The position numbers and the translations under genes were made by a program. From the NCBI GenBank assembly GCA_030765065.1, contig CM060990.1, forward strand, positions 494,006,190-494,070,189: a stretch of 64,000 nucleotides of DNA. The letters are read 5' to 3'. The notes below the pieces were generated by a model that worked only from the letters and a program-made list of their open reading frames with translations, was not told where the DNA came from and did no database searches. Positions 33,876-42,806 of this stretch are shown here, piece by piece (the first letter of the stretch is position 1; every line of letters starts with the position of its first letter). Source of the DNA: Deroplatys truncata. Lineage: Eukaryota > Arthropoda > Insecta > Mantodea > Mantidae.

Positions 33876-35459
33876 AGCATTTTTTAAATGCCTTAACACA
33901 GGGGTGATGCAATGTTAAATTAATACTGAATTTAACACATTATTAAAGCTAACATTGTTCAATTAAAACAGAATTTTCATTAACTTCAGTGTTAAATCAG
34001 TTTAACATTGTGTTACCATTTAGCATTGGTTCGTGCAAGTGGCCCTAAGATTAGTCACCCACAGTATGCTTATAAACTTAAAAATGGAGAACTTAGCTTT
34101 GCCACCAGATCTAAAAATATGCAATGCATGTCAAAAAAAAATTCTTAAAGTATCACCCATTGCTAACAGTGATTGTGTACTACAAAGTACCAGTGCTATG
34201 AATAATCCAGAAGTGATTTTGAGTACTGCAAGTGACACTGAGAACTCATCTTCACGTGATTTTTCTAATTTAGATTTAAGTGTTTCTAAGCTGAATGAAA
34301 GCTTAAGTGACTTTGGGCAAATCACCCATTAAGAAAAGGAAACTCACCTAAGTACAATATCCACAGCAAACATTCAAAACTATACAAATGTCCCTTATGA
34401 ATATCAACTGACAGTTCCACTATCACACAGAAAATGTCAGTGTCTTACCGTACTACTGATAAGAATTTAAAATTATAAATACTAACCATTCTTGAAGATT
34501 GGCCATATAAAAAGGTTCATTAACACTCTGATGGATCAGTTCACATGACTAGGAAGGTAAAAGAACTTGTGCAGAGAAGGGAATATTATCAACACCTGAC
34601 TATAAAGTCGGAAAAAGAACTGGGGCCATGAGCAGTGCAAAAAGTCCTTGAATTTTACACTTCAAATGAAGTTAGTAGAGTGATGCCAGGGAAGAATAAT
34701 TTTTAGTTTGAGAGAGAACAGCAAAAAGGTACAGAAACAAAGACATGTTATGTGCTCTGAGAGAAACCTACCAGCATTTTAAGGAGGAATACCCAACAGT
34801 GAAAATTGGATTTTCTAAATTTGTCAAGCTAAGACCTAAACAGTGTATTTTACATAGATCTCATGGAATTCATACTGTGTGCATCTGTACCTACCAATCA
34901 AATAAACTAAAAAAGTTAATACCTCACATGTTCTAGCTCAGCAAGTTTCTGGCCAATCTTAAGGAAAACCTTGATGAAGGAGATTGCATCATTATTTTCT
35001 GATTTTTCAGAAAACTTGTATGCTCTTGTTGTACAAGATTCAGTCCAAGGGCATACATTGGAATAATAACCAAGCTACAGTACACCCATTTGTTGTCTAT
35101 TTCAAGCAATGCAGTTGAACATGTCACCTGACGTCACACAGAGAAGGACCATGTGATGGCGTTGGAGGTACCACTAAAAGACTAGCAATGAGAACCAGTC
35201 TACAGCCCTCTCAGGATCCAATTACAACTCCTGAAAAATTATTTATTTGGGCAAAAGAACATGTTCTCAAAATATGGTTTATACTTTTCACAGAGCATCA
35301 GGAACATAGTTACCATTTTAAGTCAAAATACAGCAATGCGAAAGTGATCCCCAGTACCTTAAAGCTACATTCATTTATTCCATCAACCAATAAAGCAATA
35401 ATAACCAGACACTATTCATTTGAACCTGAAGGGAAAAAAATGTGCATTTAAATTGTAGT

Positions 35460-36155
35460 TAAATTGTCTCCCAAAGCATAAGATTGAAAGTTTAAGTGCT
35501 TCTCAATTGTACTTGCCAGATTTAATACTTACATGTGAACAAACTAGTGCTGTGAACAATTAACAAGGCATCGAATGACGGACTGCTGCTGTCACTCTCC
35601 AGCCGCGCTGCGCTGGAATCCCACTATGCACTGCTTTGAAAGTTATTTTATTTAAAATTAACTATACAGAAGCCTATCTTTGTTTTATGCAAATATGTAC
35701 AAAAAACATGAAGGAAGCCCGAGAACGTCTAGAGCATATTCGTCGCCAGGAAAGCTTCAACTCTTATTTAACATGAAGGAATTTATTTATATTCTTGATA
35801 GAAATTTAAACAAGCATGTTAAAAGGGATATAAAGTTTTTAAATCTTTGGTTTTTAAAAACTGATGTAAATTATTAATTATATCAATTATAATAAATATT
35901 AAGTAAAAATTATATATTAAGCCTTGCATTGAACTTTATAACGCAATTTAATCATGTATTACCTGTGAGATATTCTAATTTAAAGAGAGAGATATGCTGC
36001 TTTCCACAAGTAGTATTGTGTCATATTTTTTAATATACTGAGATTTAAAAAAAATAAGAATTTACAAGATAATTCACTTTGCTTTTGTAATCCATAGACT
36101 AAATTTGAAGAGAATCGGAGACATGATGGTAAAATTTTGTGAAAATTTGTGTGAC
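35460..36155. other. 3' non-coding part of Sola-like copy C
   Basis: AT-rich sequence between the end of the coding remnant and the right terminus. No further gene is seen. A short GC-richer patch lies near 35590-35640. Confidence 0.4.
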
Positions 36156-36350
36156 TTGATGTGGAATGACTCCTATTTCCTGTGATGAAAAACTCTGAAG
36201 TTATGTAATGAATGTTTCATTTGAATATTTGTACCAATAAATAAACACTTAATATGAATGTGACTCCTGAAAGATGGTGACGTGTGATGACGTGTACAAA
36301 GCTAAGCTCCGTAATCATGTAGGTAATAATAGTAAGGTAATAATAAGGAC

Positions 36351-37440
36351 GTGAGTACCCTTAAAATGAACATCCCGTCTATACACACAAGTGAAGACAG
36401 CAGTGAAAACGTGGTAAAAGGGGATAAAAACTTTACTGAAATATGCCGATGCCAGAAGACACTAAAAATGTTGGACACAGAAGCAACACTTGGAAGTGTA
36501 GAGAAAGAAGGAATCGCCTCGTTGCATGTAATTATAGAAATGTTAACCAATGATTTGAAAGACGAAAAATCTGAAATAAAGCACTTACGAGACGAGAACA
36601 TGAAGTTAAAAGAAACAGAGCAAGAGGAAGTTGCAAAAGAAGAAAATCCTTGGAAATGGCCTCGCTGACAGGTGCGACCTAATAGAAAACAAAAAATACC
36701 AGCAACAGCGAGTGGTACAATAATGGTACAAAATAGATTTGTAAGCCTTAACGACGTAAAGAATCCAGAGACACAAAACCATCAATCACAGGGTAAGGAA
36801 TCAACGTATAAAGTACAAGGAGCAAGACCAAAGAAGACGAATAACGTAAAGATCTTCGCAGATAGCCATGGCAGGGGACTGAGTAGTCTGTTATCAGAAA
36901 AACTCCAAGATTCTGCAGTAGAAAGTGTAGTGAAGTCGGGTGCACCTTTAGAAGAAGTGATTAGAAATCAAGAAAACTCTTGTAGCAACCTAACCTCTAA
37001 AGATCATGTGATCATACTCGGTGGAACAAATGATATAGCAAAAAACAATGGGAGCAAAGTATGTAAAACTCTTGCCAGATGCCTAACAAAACTGCATCAT
37101 ACAAACGTAGTGATAGTGAATATTCCCAAAAGGCATGATCTGGAAGTGTAACGAGAAAATAACGAACATTTGTAGTAAATTTAAGAATGTAAGTTTAATT
37201 ACGGTAAATAATTTTGATAGGGAGTGTTATACAGCCCATGGGCTGCACCTACATTGGAAAGGTAAGGAATTACTGGTAAGTAAATTAGCAAACTTAATTA
37301 AGAACACTAGCACAAGTATCCTGCCTGTCATTCCTCTAGTGTATAAACCTAATTATATGGAAACAGTCCAGGGAAACTTGGAACAGGGACTGAGTCAATA
37401 TAAGCTCAGTCAGCTATACACTCCCCTAATAATAATATAA
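36351..37440 (+). pseudogene. LINE ORF1: coiled coil plus SGNH esterase
   Basis: The first 105 codons include a charged, probably coiled-coil region (about residues 60-95, IIEMLTNDLKDEKSEIKHL). One in-frame TGA at 36666-36668 follows the motif NPWKWPR, and the same frame then continues for 160 codons. The esterase has NVKIFADSHGRGLSSLLSEK (block I, catalytic Ser), HVIILGGTNDIAKN (block III, GGTND) and, after a frameshift near 37140, FDRECYTAHGLHLHWKGKEL with the catalytic His. The SGNH residues are all visible. One stop plus one frameshift are the only clear defects. Confidence 0.8.
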
Positions 37441-37442
37441 GC

Positions 37443-38068
37443 AAAAACAGTAAATTTAACATTATACACCAAAATGTACAATATCTTGGCAATAAGATCG
37501 AAGAAATTACTGTATTTTTACATGAAAATAGACCTGATGCCCTAGTCATCTCTGAACATGGACTAAAGGAAAGTGAACTAAAACTGTGTCATTTAGAAGG
37601 CTACAAAAATGTAGCCCATTACTGTAGGCGTAACTATAAATGTGGTGGCACGACACTGTTTGTATCAAATAAAATAACTAACATAAAACCTAAAAAAATG
37701 GATACAAAACAGTAGTATAGATAAAGTTTGTGAAATATCAGGTATAGAAATAAGTCTAAATAAAGATAAAGTGATAAGTATCTCTTGTTATCGATCCTCA
37801 AATGCTAATATTAATGAATTTTTCGATATAATAATAAATACATTAGATAAACTGGATGGACAGAATAGAATATTACTCGGTGATATTAATATAAATAAGG
37901 ACGAAAATAGCAGCAATTACAAAAAGTTATTAGACATAACAAATATGTTTAAATTAAAGCTCGTGATTAATGAACCAACTAGGGTAACAAATACATCAGC
38001 TACCACAATAGATCAAATTATTACAAACCACCCCATCAATATGTATAGGACAAATATAATAAAAAGCC
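37443..38068 (+). pseudogene. LINE ORF2 endonuclease part, 5' of insertion
   Basis: The plus strand opens FNIIHQNVQYLGNKIEEITV, then ALVISEHGLKESELK, GGTTLFVSNK, and after frameshifts ISISCYRSSNANINEFF and RILLGDININKDENSSNYKK (GDIN, catalytic block), INEPTRVTNTSATTIDQIIT. These are the successive APE-like endonuclease blocks. The final SDHY block lies on the other side of the inserted LINE at 42830. Confidence 0.8.
38055..38068. repeat. Left copy of 14-bp target duplication
   Basis: TATAATAAAAAGCC is repeated exactly at 42807-42820. The two copies bracket the full-length LINE and restore the endonuclease reading of the older LINE when joined. Confidence 0.9.
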
Positions 38069-38143
38069 GAGAGTCTAGCGCGAGCAGCGGAAGCGAGCGG
38101 TCGCGTATACGTAGCGCTCCTGGAAAGATCGGAAAAAAGAAAA

Positions 38144-39289
38144 ATGGGGGTAGATTTGGAAGTGTATAGGGCCAGAATTGGGTGCTTTACAAACGGTAAA
38201 AAGAATAAGAAAGAGAAAAGGAATCAACTATCAAAGGAATACCTATGGCTGTTTGTGATCCTGGCAGTATTATTGGTTATTGGAGGAGTAGAATTAAACC
38301 CAGGACCTGAAGGAATGACACAGATAATGACAATGTTAAAAATCATTTCAGAGGATATAGTGGATCTGAAGAAAATAGAAAAGAGAATAGAATTAAATAT
38401 CGATAGAAAGATAGAAGAATTGAAAGGAATGTTGTTCACTACAACGAAGGAAGTGCATGAAGAACTTCGCATCTGTAAAGAAAGATTGAACAAGATGGAA
38501 CGGAATATGGAAATGGAGACAAGAAGACACAATATAGTGATATTCGGGGTGGAGGAAAACAGAGAGAAAAGCCTAGAGCAAGCAGTGGAGGAAATATTAG
38601 AAAGACGAATGGATATAAAGCTGGCAGGCTGGGAAATTATAACGTGTTTTAGAATCGGAAGAAGGGGCAACAGAGCCAGACCTATAGTAGTAAAATTTGC
38701 AACTAGTAAAATCAAATGGACAGTTTTGAATAACGGAAGAAAATTGAAAGGAACGAGAATTTTTGTTGAACGAGACTATGGAAAAGAAGAGAGAGAGATA
38801 AGAAGATTATTATTAGCGAAAATGAATCAAGCCAGGCAAGAAGGAAAAAAATCATTTGTAAGAGGACTAGAACTGTGGATAGACGGCAGGAAGCAGGATA
38901 TGTGTCAGCGTTTGATTTCAGATCGAACAACAAGCAGAGCAAATTCAGCAGAGGAAGCGAATGCAGTGAAGCCGGCCGACGTAATCCAAGAACGAGAGGG
39001 ACACGTGCGTAGAGGTGCAAGTGGAAGGGAGGAAATAGCTGGCGTGACGTCACCAAGGAGATGCGTCATACCCAGTGAACGAGAGAAGCAAGAGGCGATG
39101 ACCCTGGTGGCAGCTGATCGAGAAAAACAGATGATCGCGAGTGGAAGCGGCCTCAAAGTGGTGTCAACCCCAGAAGGAAGTATCCTGGAATTAGAGGAGG
39201 AGAAAGAAGATCCGGCGGCGCAGGAGAGGATAACTAGATATAGGGCAAAGTTAGAAAAATTCAGAGAGGGAAGAAGGGATTCAAGATAG
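38144..39289 (+). CDS. LINE ORF1: 2A-like peptide, coiled coil, L1-type RNA-binding domain
   Basis: An intact 381-codon frame starts at ATG (MGVDLEVYRARIG). A basic stretch (residues 18-28) is followed by a hydrophobic segment YLWLFVILAVLLVIGG (33-48) that ends in GVELNPGP (48-55), close to the 2A consensus D(V/I)ExNPGP with Gly in place of Asp. After it come a charged coiled-coil region (about 60-125) and an L1-ORF1p-like RRM beginning RRHNIVIFGVEENREKSLE (about 126). Next is a C-terminal domain with ARPIVVKFATSKIKWTVL and GTRIFVERDYGKEEREIR, then a low-complexity tail. Likely role: RNP formation, with ribosomal skipping or membrane targeting at the N-terminus. The stop is UAG at 39287-39289, in frame with ORF2. 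Confidence 0.9.
   Translation: MGVDLEVYRARIGCFTNGKKNKKEKRNQLSKEYLWLFVILAVLLVIGGVELNPGPEGMTQIMTMLKIISEDIVDLKKIEKRIELNIDRKIEELKGMLFTTTKEVHEELRICKERLNKMERNMEMETRRHNIVIFGVEENREKSLEQAVEEILERRMDIKLAGWEIITCFRIGRRGNRARPIVVKFATSKIKWTVLNNGRKLKGTRIFVERDYGKEEREIRRLLLAKMNQARQEGKKSFVRGLELWIDGRKQDMCQRLISDRTTSRANSAEEANAVKPADVIQEREGHVRRGASGREEIAGVTSPRRCVIPSEREKQEAMTLVAADREKQMIASGSGLKVVSTPEGSILELEEEKEDPAAQERITRYRAKLEKFREGRRDSR
38285..38308 (+). other. 2A-like motif GVELNPGP in ORF1
   Basis: Codons 48-55 of ORF1 read GVELNPGP. The classic 2A sequence skips peptide-bond formation between the last Gly and Pro, so a 54-residue leader would be released. The upstream half is hydrophobic (LLVIGG), as in other active 2A sequences of LINEs. 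The first conserved Asp is Gly here, which could weaken the activity. Confidence 0.75.
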
Positions 39290-42200
39290 GGTCTAGATCT
39301 GAAGGTGGTGTCATTTAATGTGGAAGGGCTAAAAGCGAAAGTGATAAATGGCGAAGTATTTGAAGTGCTAAAATTAGGTGAAATAATAGTAATGGTGGAA
39401 ACTTGGTTGAATGAAAGTGAGAAGATAGATGTGGTAGGATACGACTATATAGGGGATCATGGTAAAAGGAAAAGCAAAAGAGGGAGGGCCTCCGGTGGTA
39501 TTGGAGCGTTCATTAACAAGAGTAGTGGAATAAATGTATGTGAAGTGTTGAGTATAGAGAAAGGCCAAATAATGTGGATAAAGATAAATAGGGCGAAGGG
39601 GATGGAAGTTTGTATAGGATTAGGCATAGTGTATAACCCACCAGATGTCTCGGAATTTTATAAGGACAATTTATATATAAGACTGAATGATAGTATGGAA
39701 GATTTAAGAAGCAAAAATCCTAACATAGAGATCATTGTAGTAGGGGATTTTAATGCAAGAGTAGGGGAATATAATTCAAGAAGTTTAAATGTAGAAAGTG
39801 AATGTATCTGGGAAAAAAATGAGGAAAAGGAGAGGAGAAGTAGAGATAAAGTGATAAATGCAGAAGGTAGAAAGTTAATAGAATTTTGCGAACAGAATAA
39901 TTTAATAATATGTAATGGAAACAAAGGAGAGGACCAGTGGGGAGAGTTTACATTTGTAAGTGTAATCGGACAAAGTGTAATAGACTATATGATATGTAGT
40001 ATAGGAATCGAAGAGGTGATGGAAGAATTCAAGATTATGAACATAATAACAAATAGTAGTCATTTTCCATTAAAGATGAAAATAAGACTAGGGTTATGTT
40101 ACAAGGAAGATGAAAAATTAGCATTAAAACAAATCAGAAGTTACAAATGGAAAGAGGAGAATGCAGAACAATTTAGGTGTAATTTAACTTCCAAGTGTGG
40201 TGAATTAAGGAAACTTGGTATTAGAGAAGCATTACAGGGTGGGAGGATAAAGGGAGCTCTGGAAAGGCTAGAATCAATGGTTAAGTGGGCAGGTAGTGGG
40301 ATGGAAGTGAAGCCTAAAGTGAATGTAAATCAGTGTGGGTGGTATGATGAAGAGTGTGGAAAGGCTAAGAAAGAAGTGATGAAAGAAATGGATAGATGGA
40401 GAAGGTCAGAAGAGGAGGAAGATAGGCAAATTTTTTTAGCAAATAAAAGGGGTTATAAATGTCTACTAGATGAGAAAAAGCAGGATTGGCAGCAAAGAAT
40501 GGGAGAAAAGATTAAGGAGGCAGTCAGAGGGAAAGAAAATAAATATATATGGTCAGTTGTTAAGGAAATGTACAGAAAGAAACAGGTAGTTAATACGATA
40601 ACACCAAGGGAATGGAAATATCATTTCGAAGGTTTATTGGGGGGAGGAAGAGTTCAAAAAAGTGAAGTATATTGGGGAAATTTTGAGAACAGAGTGGAGC
40701 ACTTAGACAAAGAGATTACAACCATAGAGGTAGAGTATGAAATAAAAAAATTAAAACAGAAGAAGGCTACAGGGTCCGATGGAATTCCGGGGGAATTTTG
40801 GAAAAATTTTGGGGAGTTAGGTGAGGGTACAAAGTTGTTGACACAGCTATTTAACAGAATCAAAGAGAAGAAAGTGATACCGGAAAGCTGGAAAGTGAGC
40901 ATTATTGTACCATTGTATAAAGGAAAGGGAGATACAAATAATCCAAGCAACTACAGAGGAATTAGTTTATTATCTATATTAGGCAAGATATACACTGGTA
41001 TATTAGCTAGAAGATTATACGAGTGGGTAGAGAGGGAAGATAAGTTATCAGAATACCAAACAGGTTTTAGGAGAGGAAAAAGAACAATAGATAACATAAT
41101 GATAATTCAAACTATAGTAAACAAATATTTAAGAAATAAAAGGGGTAGGGTATACATATTTTTTGCAGACTTCGAGAAGGCTTTTGATACTATAAACAGA
41201 GAGGCTTTGGCATATAAATTGAGGAACAAAGGAGTCAGCACTGCATTCATCGAGGGGGTACAAAAATTGTATGAAGGAATTAAATTTTGTGTAAAATGTG
41301 GAAGAAATAGTACTACTGATTATATTCAGCAAAATTTAGGTCTGAGGCAAGGTTGTAAACTTAGTCCAATATTATTTAACTTATTTATAGATGATATTTT
41401 AGATAGAATAATGAAAAGTAATAAACACTGCCCAGTCATAAGGAACAAGGAAATACCAGGGTTACTATTTGCAGATGATCTAGTAGCTGGGGCAGTAACA
41501 GTGATAGGGTTGCAACATGCTATTAATGAAATTGCAAAATTTAGTATGGAATGGGGGCTAAAGGTGAATATAAAAAAGTCCAAGATAATAGTGTTCAAGA
41601 AAGGATCAAAATTGAAAAGAGAGGAAAGATGGTATATAAATGGAGAGCAAATAGAGGTGGTAAAAGAATTTGATTACTTGGGCATTAGATTCTCAAGCAA
41701 CGGGAAGTGGGAAGCACAAGCTAAATATGCACAATTGAAAGGAAAGCTAGCGATGAAAGCTGTTAGAGTTTGCTTGTGCAAAACACCCACGCTAACAATG
41801 AACTGGTTGGAAAGGCTATATGAAGCTGTAGTAGAGTCAAAAATGTTATATGGAATAGAAATATGGGGGGTGGCAAAGGGATGGATTAAGATTGATATAG
41901 TCCATAGAATGTTTTGTAAAGAAGTTTTGGGTTTACCCAAGAGTTCACCAAGGGGCGTGGCACTGGCAGAGCTAGGAAGGGTAGGGAGAAAAGGTATAAT
42001 AGTGGAAAGAATATTGAAGTATTGGTATAGATGTTTAAATTTAGAAGATAATAATATATTAAAAGAATGTATACAGTTTCAAAAAGCTGTCCTAGGAGAA
42101 GAGTGCTGGTTAGGGGAGATGGGAAATGTCCTAAAAGAAATTGGCATGAGGAATATTTTCCTATTAGATAAATATAATAATAGTGGGTTTTGGAAAGAAG

Positions 42201-42655
42201 TGAGACTGAGGGTGGAAGATATCGAGAAACAAGAGATATGGGCTAGTTTTGAGGATAAAAGGTCATTGATTTTGTATAAATCAGTTAAAAGAGATTGGGG
42301 AAGGGAGAAGTATGTAGATATATGTAATCAATTTGGTAGAATAGGTCTTGCGTGGATGCGCACAGGAGTAATATTTTTAAAAAGGAATGAATATAATTGT
42401 TTGGGGAGATGTATTATGTGTGATGAATCGGGTAGTACTTTTCATTGTCTAATAGAATGTGATAAGGTTAAAAGGTGGAGAGAGGTTATATGGAATAAAA
42501 AATGGGACAAGTTAAACAAAGAAGCAGTAGCATTAAGAATGTTGGGAAGCACAAAAGTAGAAATAATTAAAATGATGGGGACATTTTTAGGCAACACAAG
42601 GGATAAGTGGATAAGGAGCTTAAGAAAGGTACAGCTGAACGAGCATAGTTTGTAA
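39290..42655 (+). CDS. LINE ORF2: endonuclease and reverse transcriptase
   Basis: The frame is open from directly after the ORF1 UAG for 1121 codons. No ATG occurs before the endonuclease's first strand (VVSFNVEGLKAKV). The first Met lies inside the domain (MVETWLN), so initiation must come from readthrough, reinitiation or a non-AUG codon. Endonuclease blocks: ETWLNES, VVGDFNARVGE (about 147), SSHFPLK (the SDH equivalent has Ser in place of Asp). RT: NNPSNYRGISLLSILGKIYT, FFADFEKAFDTINR (about 619), LGLRQGCKLSPILFNLFIDD, GLLFADDLVA (about 719), FDYLGIRFSSNGKW. A C-terminal C-x2-C-x7-H-x4-C knuckle (RCIMC...FHCLIEC) is near 1035. No RNase H is seen. Confidence 0.92.
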   Translation, partial: GLDLKVVSFNVEGLKAKVINGEVFEVLKLGEIIVMVETWLNESEKIDVVGYDYIGDHGKRKSKRGRASGGIGAFINKSSGINVCEVLSIEKGQIMWIKINRAKGMEVCIGLGIVYNPPDVSEFYKDNLYIRLNDSMEDLRSKNPNIEIIVVGDFNARVGEYNSRSLNVESECIWEKNEEKERRSRDKVINAEGRKLIEFCEQNNLIICNGNKGEDQWGEFTFVSVIGQSVIDYMICSIGIEEVMEEFKIMNIITNSSHFPLKMKIRLGLCYKEDEKLALKQIRSYKWKEENAEQFRCNLTSKCGELRKLGIREALQGGRIKGALERLESMVKWAGSGMEVKPKVNVNQCGWYDEECGKAKKEVMKEMDRWRRSEEEEDRQIFLANKRGYKCLLDEKKQDWQQRMGEKIKEAVRGKENKYIWSVVKEMYRKKQVVNTITPREWKYHFEGLLGGGRVQKSEVYWGNFENRVEHLDKEITTIEVEYEIKKLKQKKATGSDGIPGEFWKNFGELGEGTKLLTQLFNRIKEKKVIPESWKVSIIVPLYKGKGDTNNPSNYRGISLLSILGKIYTGILARRLYEWVEREDKLSEYQTGFRRGKRTIDNIMIIQTIVNKYLRNKRGRVYIFFADFEKAFDTINREALAYKLRNKGVSTAFIEGVQKLYEGIKFCVKCGRNSTTDYIQQNLGLRQGCKLSPILFNLFIDDILDRIMKSNKHCPVIRNKEIPGLLFADDLVAGAVTVIGLQHAINEIAKFSMEWGLKVNIKKSKIIVFKKGSKLKREERWYINGEQIEVVKEFDYLGIRFSSNGKWEAQAKYAQLKGKLAMKAVRVCLCKTPTLTMNWLERLYEAVVESKMLYGIEIWGVAKGWIKIDIVHRMFCKEVLGLPKSSPRGVALAELGRVGRKGIIVERILKYWYRCLNLEDNNILKECIQFQKAVLGEECWLGEMGNVLKEIGMRNIFLLDKYNNSGFWKEVRLRVEDIEKQEIWASFEDKRSLILYKSVKRDWGREKYVDICNQFGRIGLAWMRTGVIFLKRNEYNCLGRCIMCDESGSTFHCLIECDKVKRWREVIWNKKWDKLNKEAVALRMLGSTKVEIIKMMGTFLGNTRDKWIRSLRKVQLNEHSL

Positions 42656-42806
42656 AGTGGAGAGATGGTATAGTAGCTTTATCCCATATATACAGCCTAG
42701 GGGCTAAATATGGGGGAGCTAGAAAACTGGTGCACTAGACATAAGTTTTAGATGTAAGCTTTATTTGTATTATTGTAATAATGATGAAAATAAATATTAC
42801 TATTAC

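Larger units (their letters stand above)
32834..34045. mobile_element. Harbinger element 1 with decayed transposase and Myb-like genes
   Basis: The right end is the complement of GGGCCACTTGCACGAACC; the left end is more diverged (TGGTTGGTTTCAC). Both are flanked by TAA (32831-32833 and 34046-34048), the 3-bp duplication of PIF/Harbinger elements. The internal plan is typical of the group: a Myb/SANT-like DNA-binding frame on the plus strand and a transposase remnant on the minus strand, convergent. The element shares its whole length with element 2 at 52689-53867. It sits in the N-terminal coding region of Sola-like copy C. Confidence 0.85.
32749..35450 (+). pseudogene. Sola-like transposase, copy C, interrupted by Harbinger
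   Basis: The start codon at 32749 begins MSELRKCKYDYCFNPFNVF, a cysteine-bearing N-terminus. The frame is cut at 32831 by the Harbinger element and resumes after 34048 with RLVTHSMLINLKMENL, KICNACQKKILKV (second Cys pair), a serine-rich linker and a SKLNESLSDFGQ segment. The later blocks follow in shifted frames: an LTILEDWPYKK equivalent, RETYQHFKEEYPTVKIGFSK, THTVCICT-like HTVCICTYQ, CDGVGGTTKRLAMRTSLQPS (35155-35214), and a tail FKSKYSNAKVIPSTLKLHSF. Comparison with copies A and B shows that a central part (TDR, DF-ENY and DG-A-QY blocks) has been deleted here. Confidence 0.6.
32102..36172 (+). mobile_element. Sola-like (tentative) DNA transposon, copy C, with termini
   Basis: Both ends carry the perfect 17-bp inverted terminus GAGTCATTCCACATCAA (left 32102-32118, right complement 36156-36172). 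They are flanked by a 4-bp direct repeat CTAT (32098-32101 and 36173-36176). Subtracting the Harbinger insertion leaves about 2.86 kb with a single coding region. Four-base target duplications are a known property of the Sola superfamily, which is why that name is suggested, but no catalytic match can be proven here. It lies within or directly after copy B, so it is the later insertion. Confidence 0.55.
38069..42806 (+). mobile_element. Full-length young LINE with 2A-like ORF1
   Basis: The element is bracketed by the perfect duplication TATAATAAAAAGCC. A short GC-rich leader (38069-38143) precedes intact ORF1 and ORF2, and a 150-bp 3' region ends in ATTACTATTAC repeats rather than poly(A). 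There are no frameshifts or internal stops other than the single UAG between ORFs. Older relatives of the ORF2 sequence are present at 53930-55610 and probably 49200-49430 on the minus strand. The clade is not certain: the L1-type ORF1, RQGC motif B and FADDLV suggest a CR1/L2/Rex-type lineage. Confidence 0.93.

Noticed and set aside
38224-39156. Minus-strand frames opposite the LINE ORF1
   Set aside because: Shadows of the coding strand, rich in Ser/Leu from AG-rich codons, without domains.
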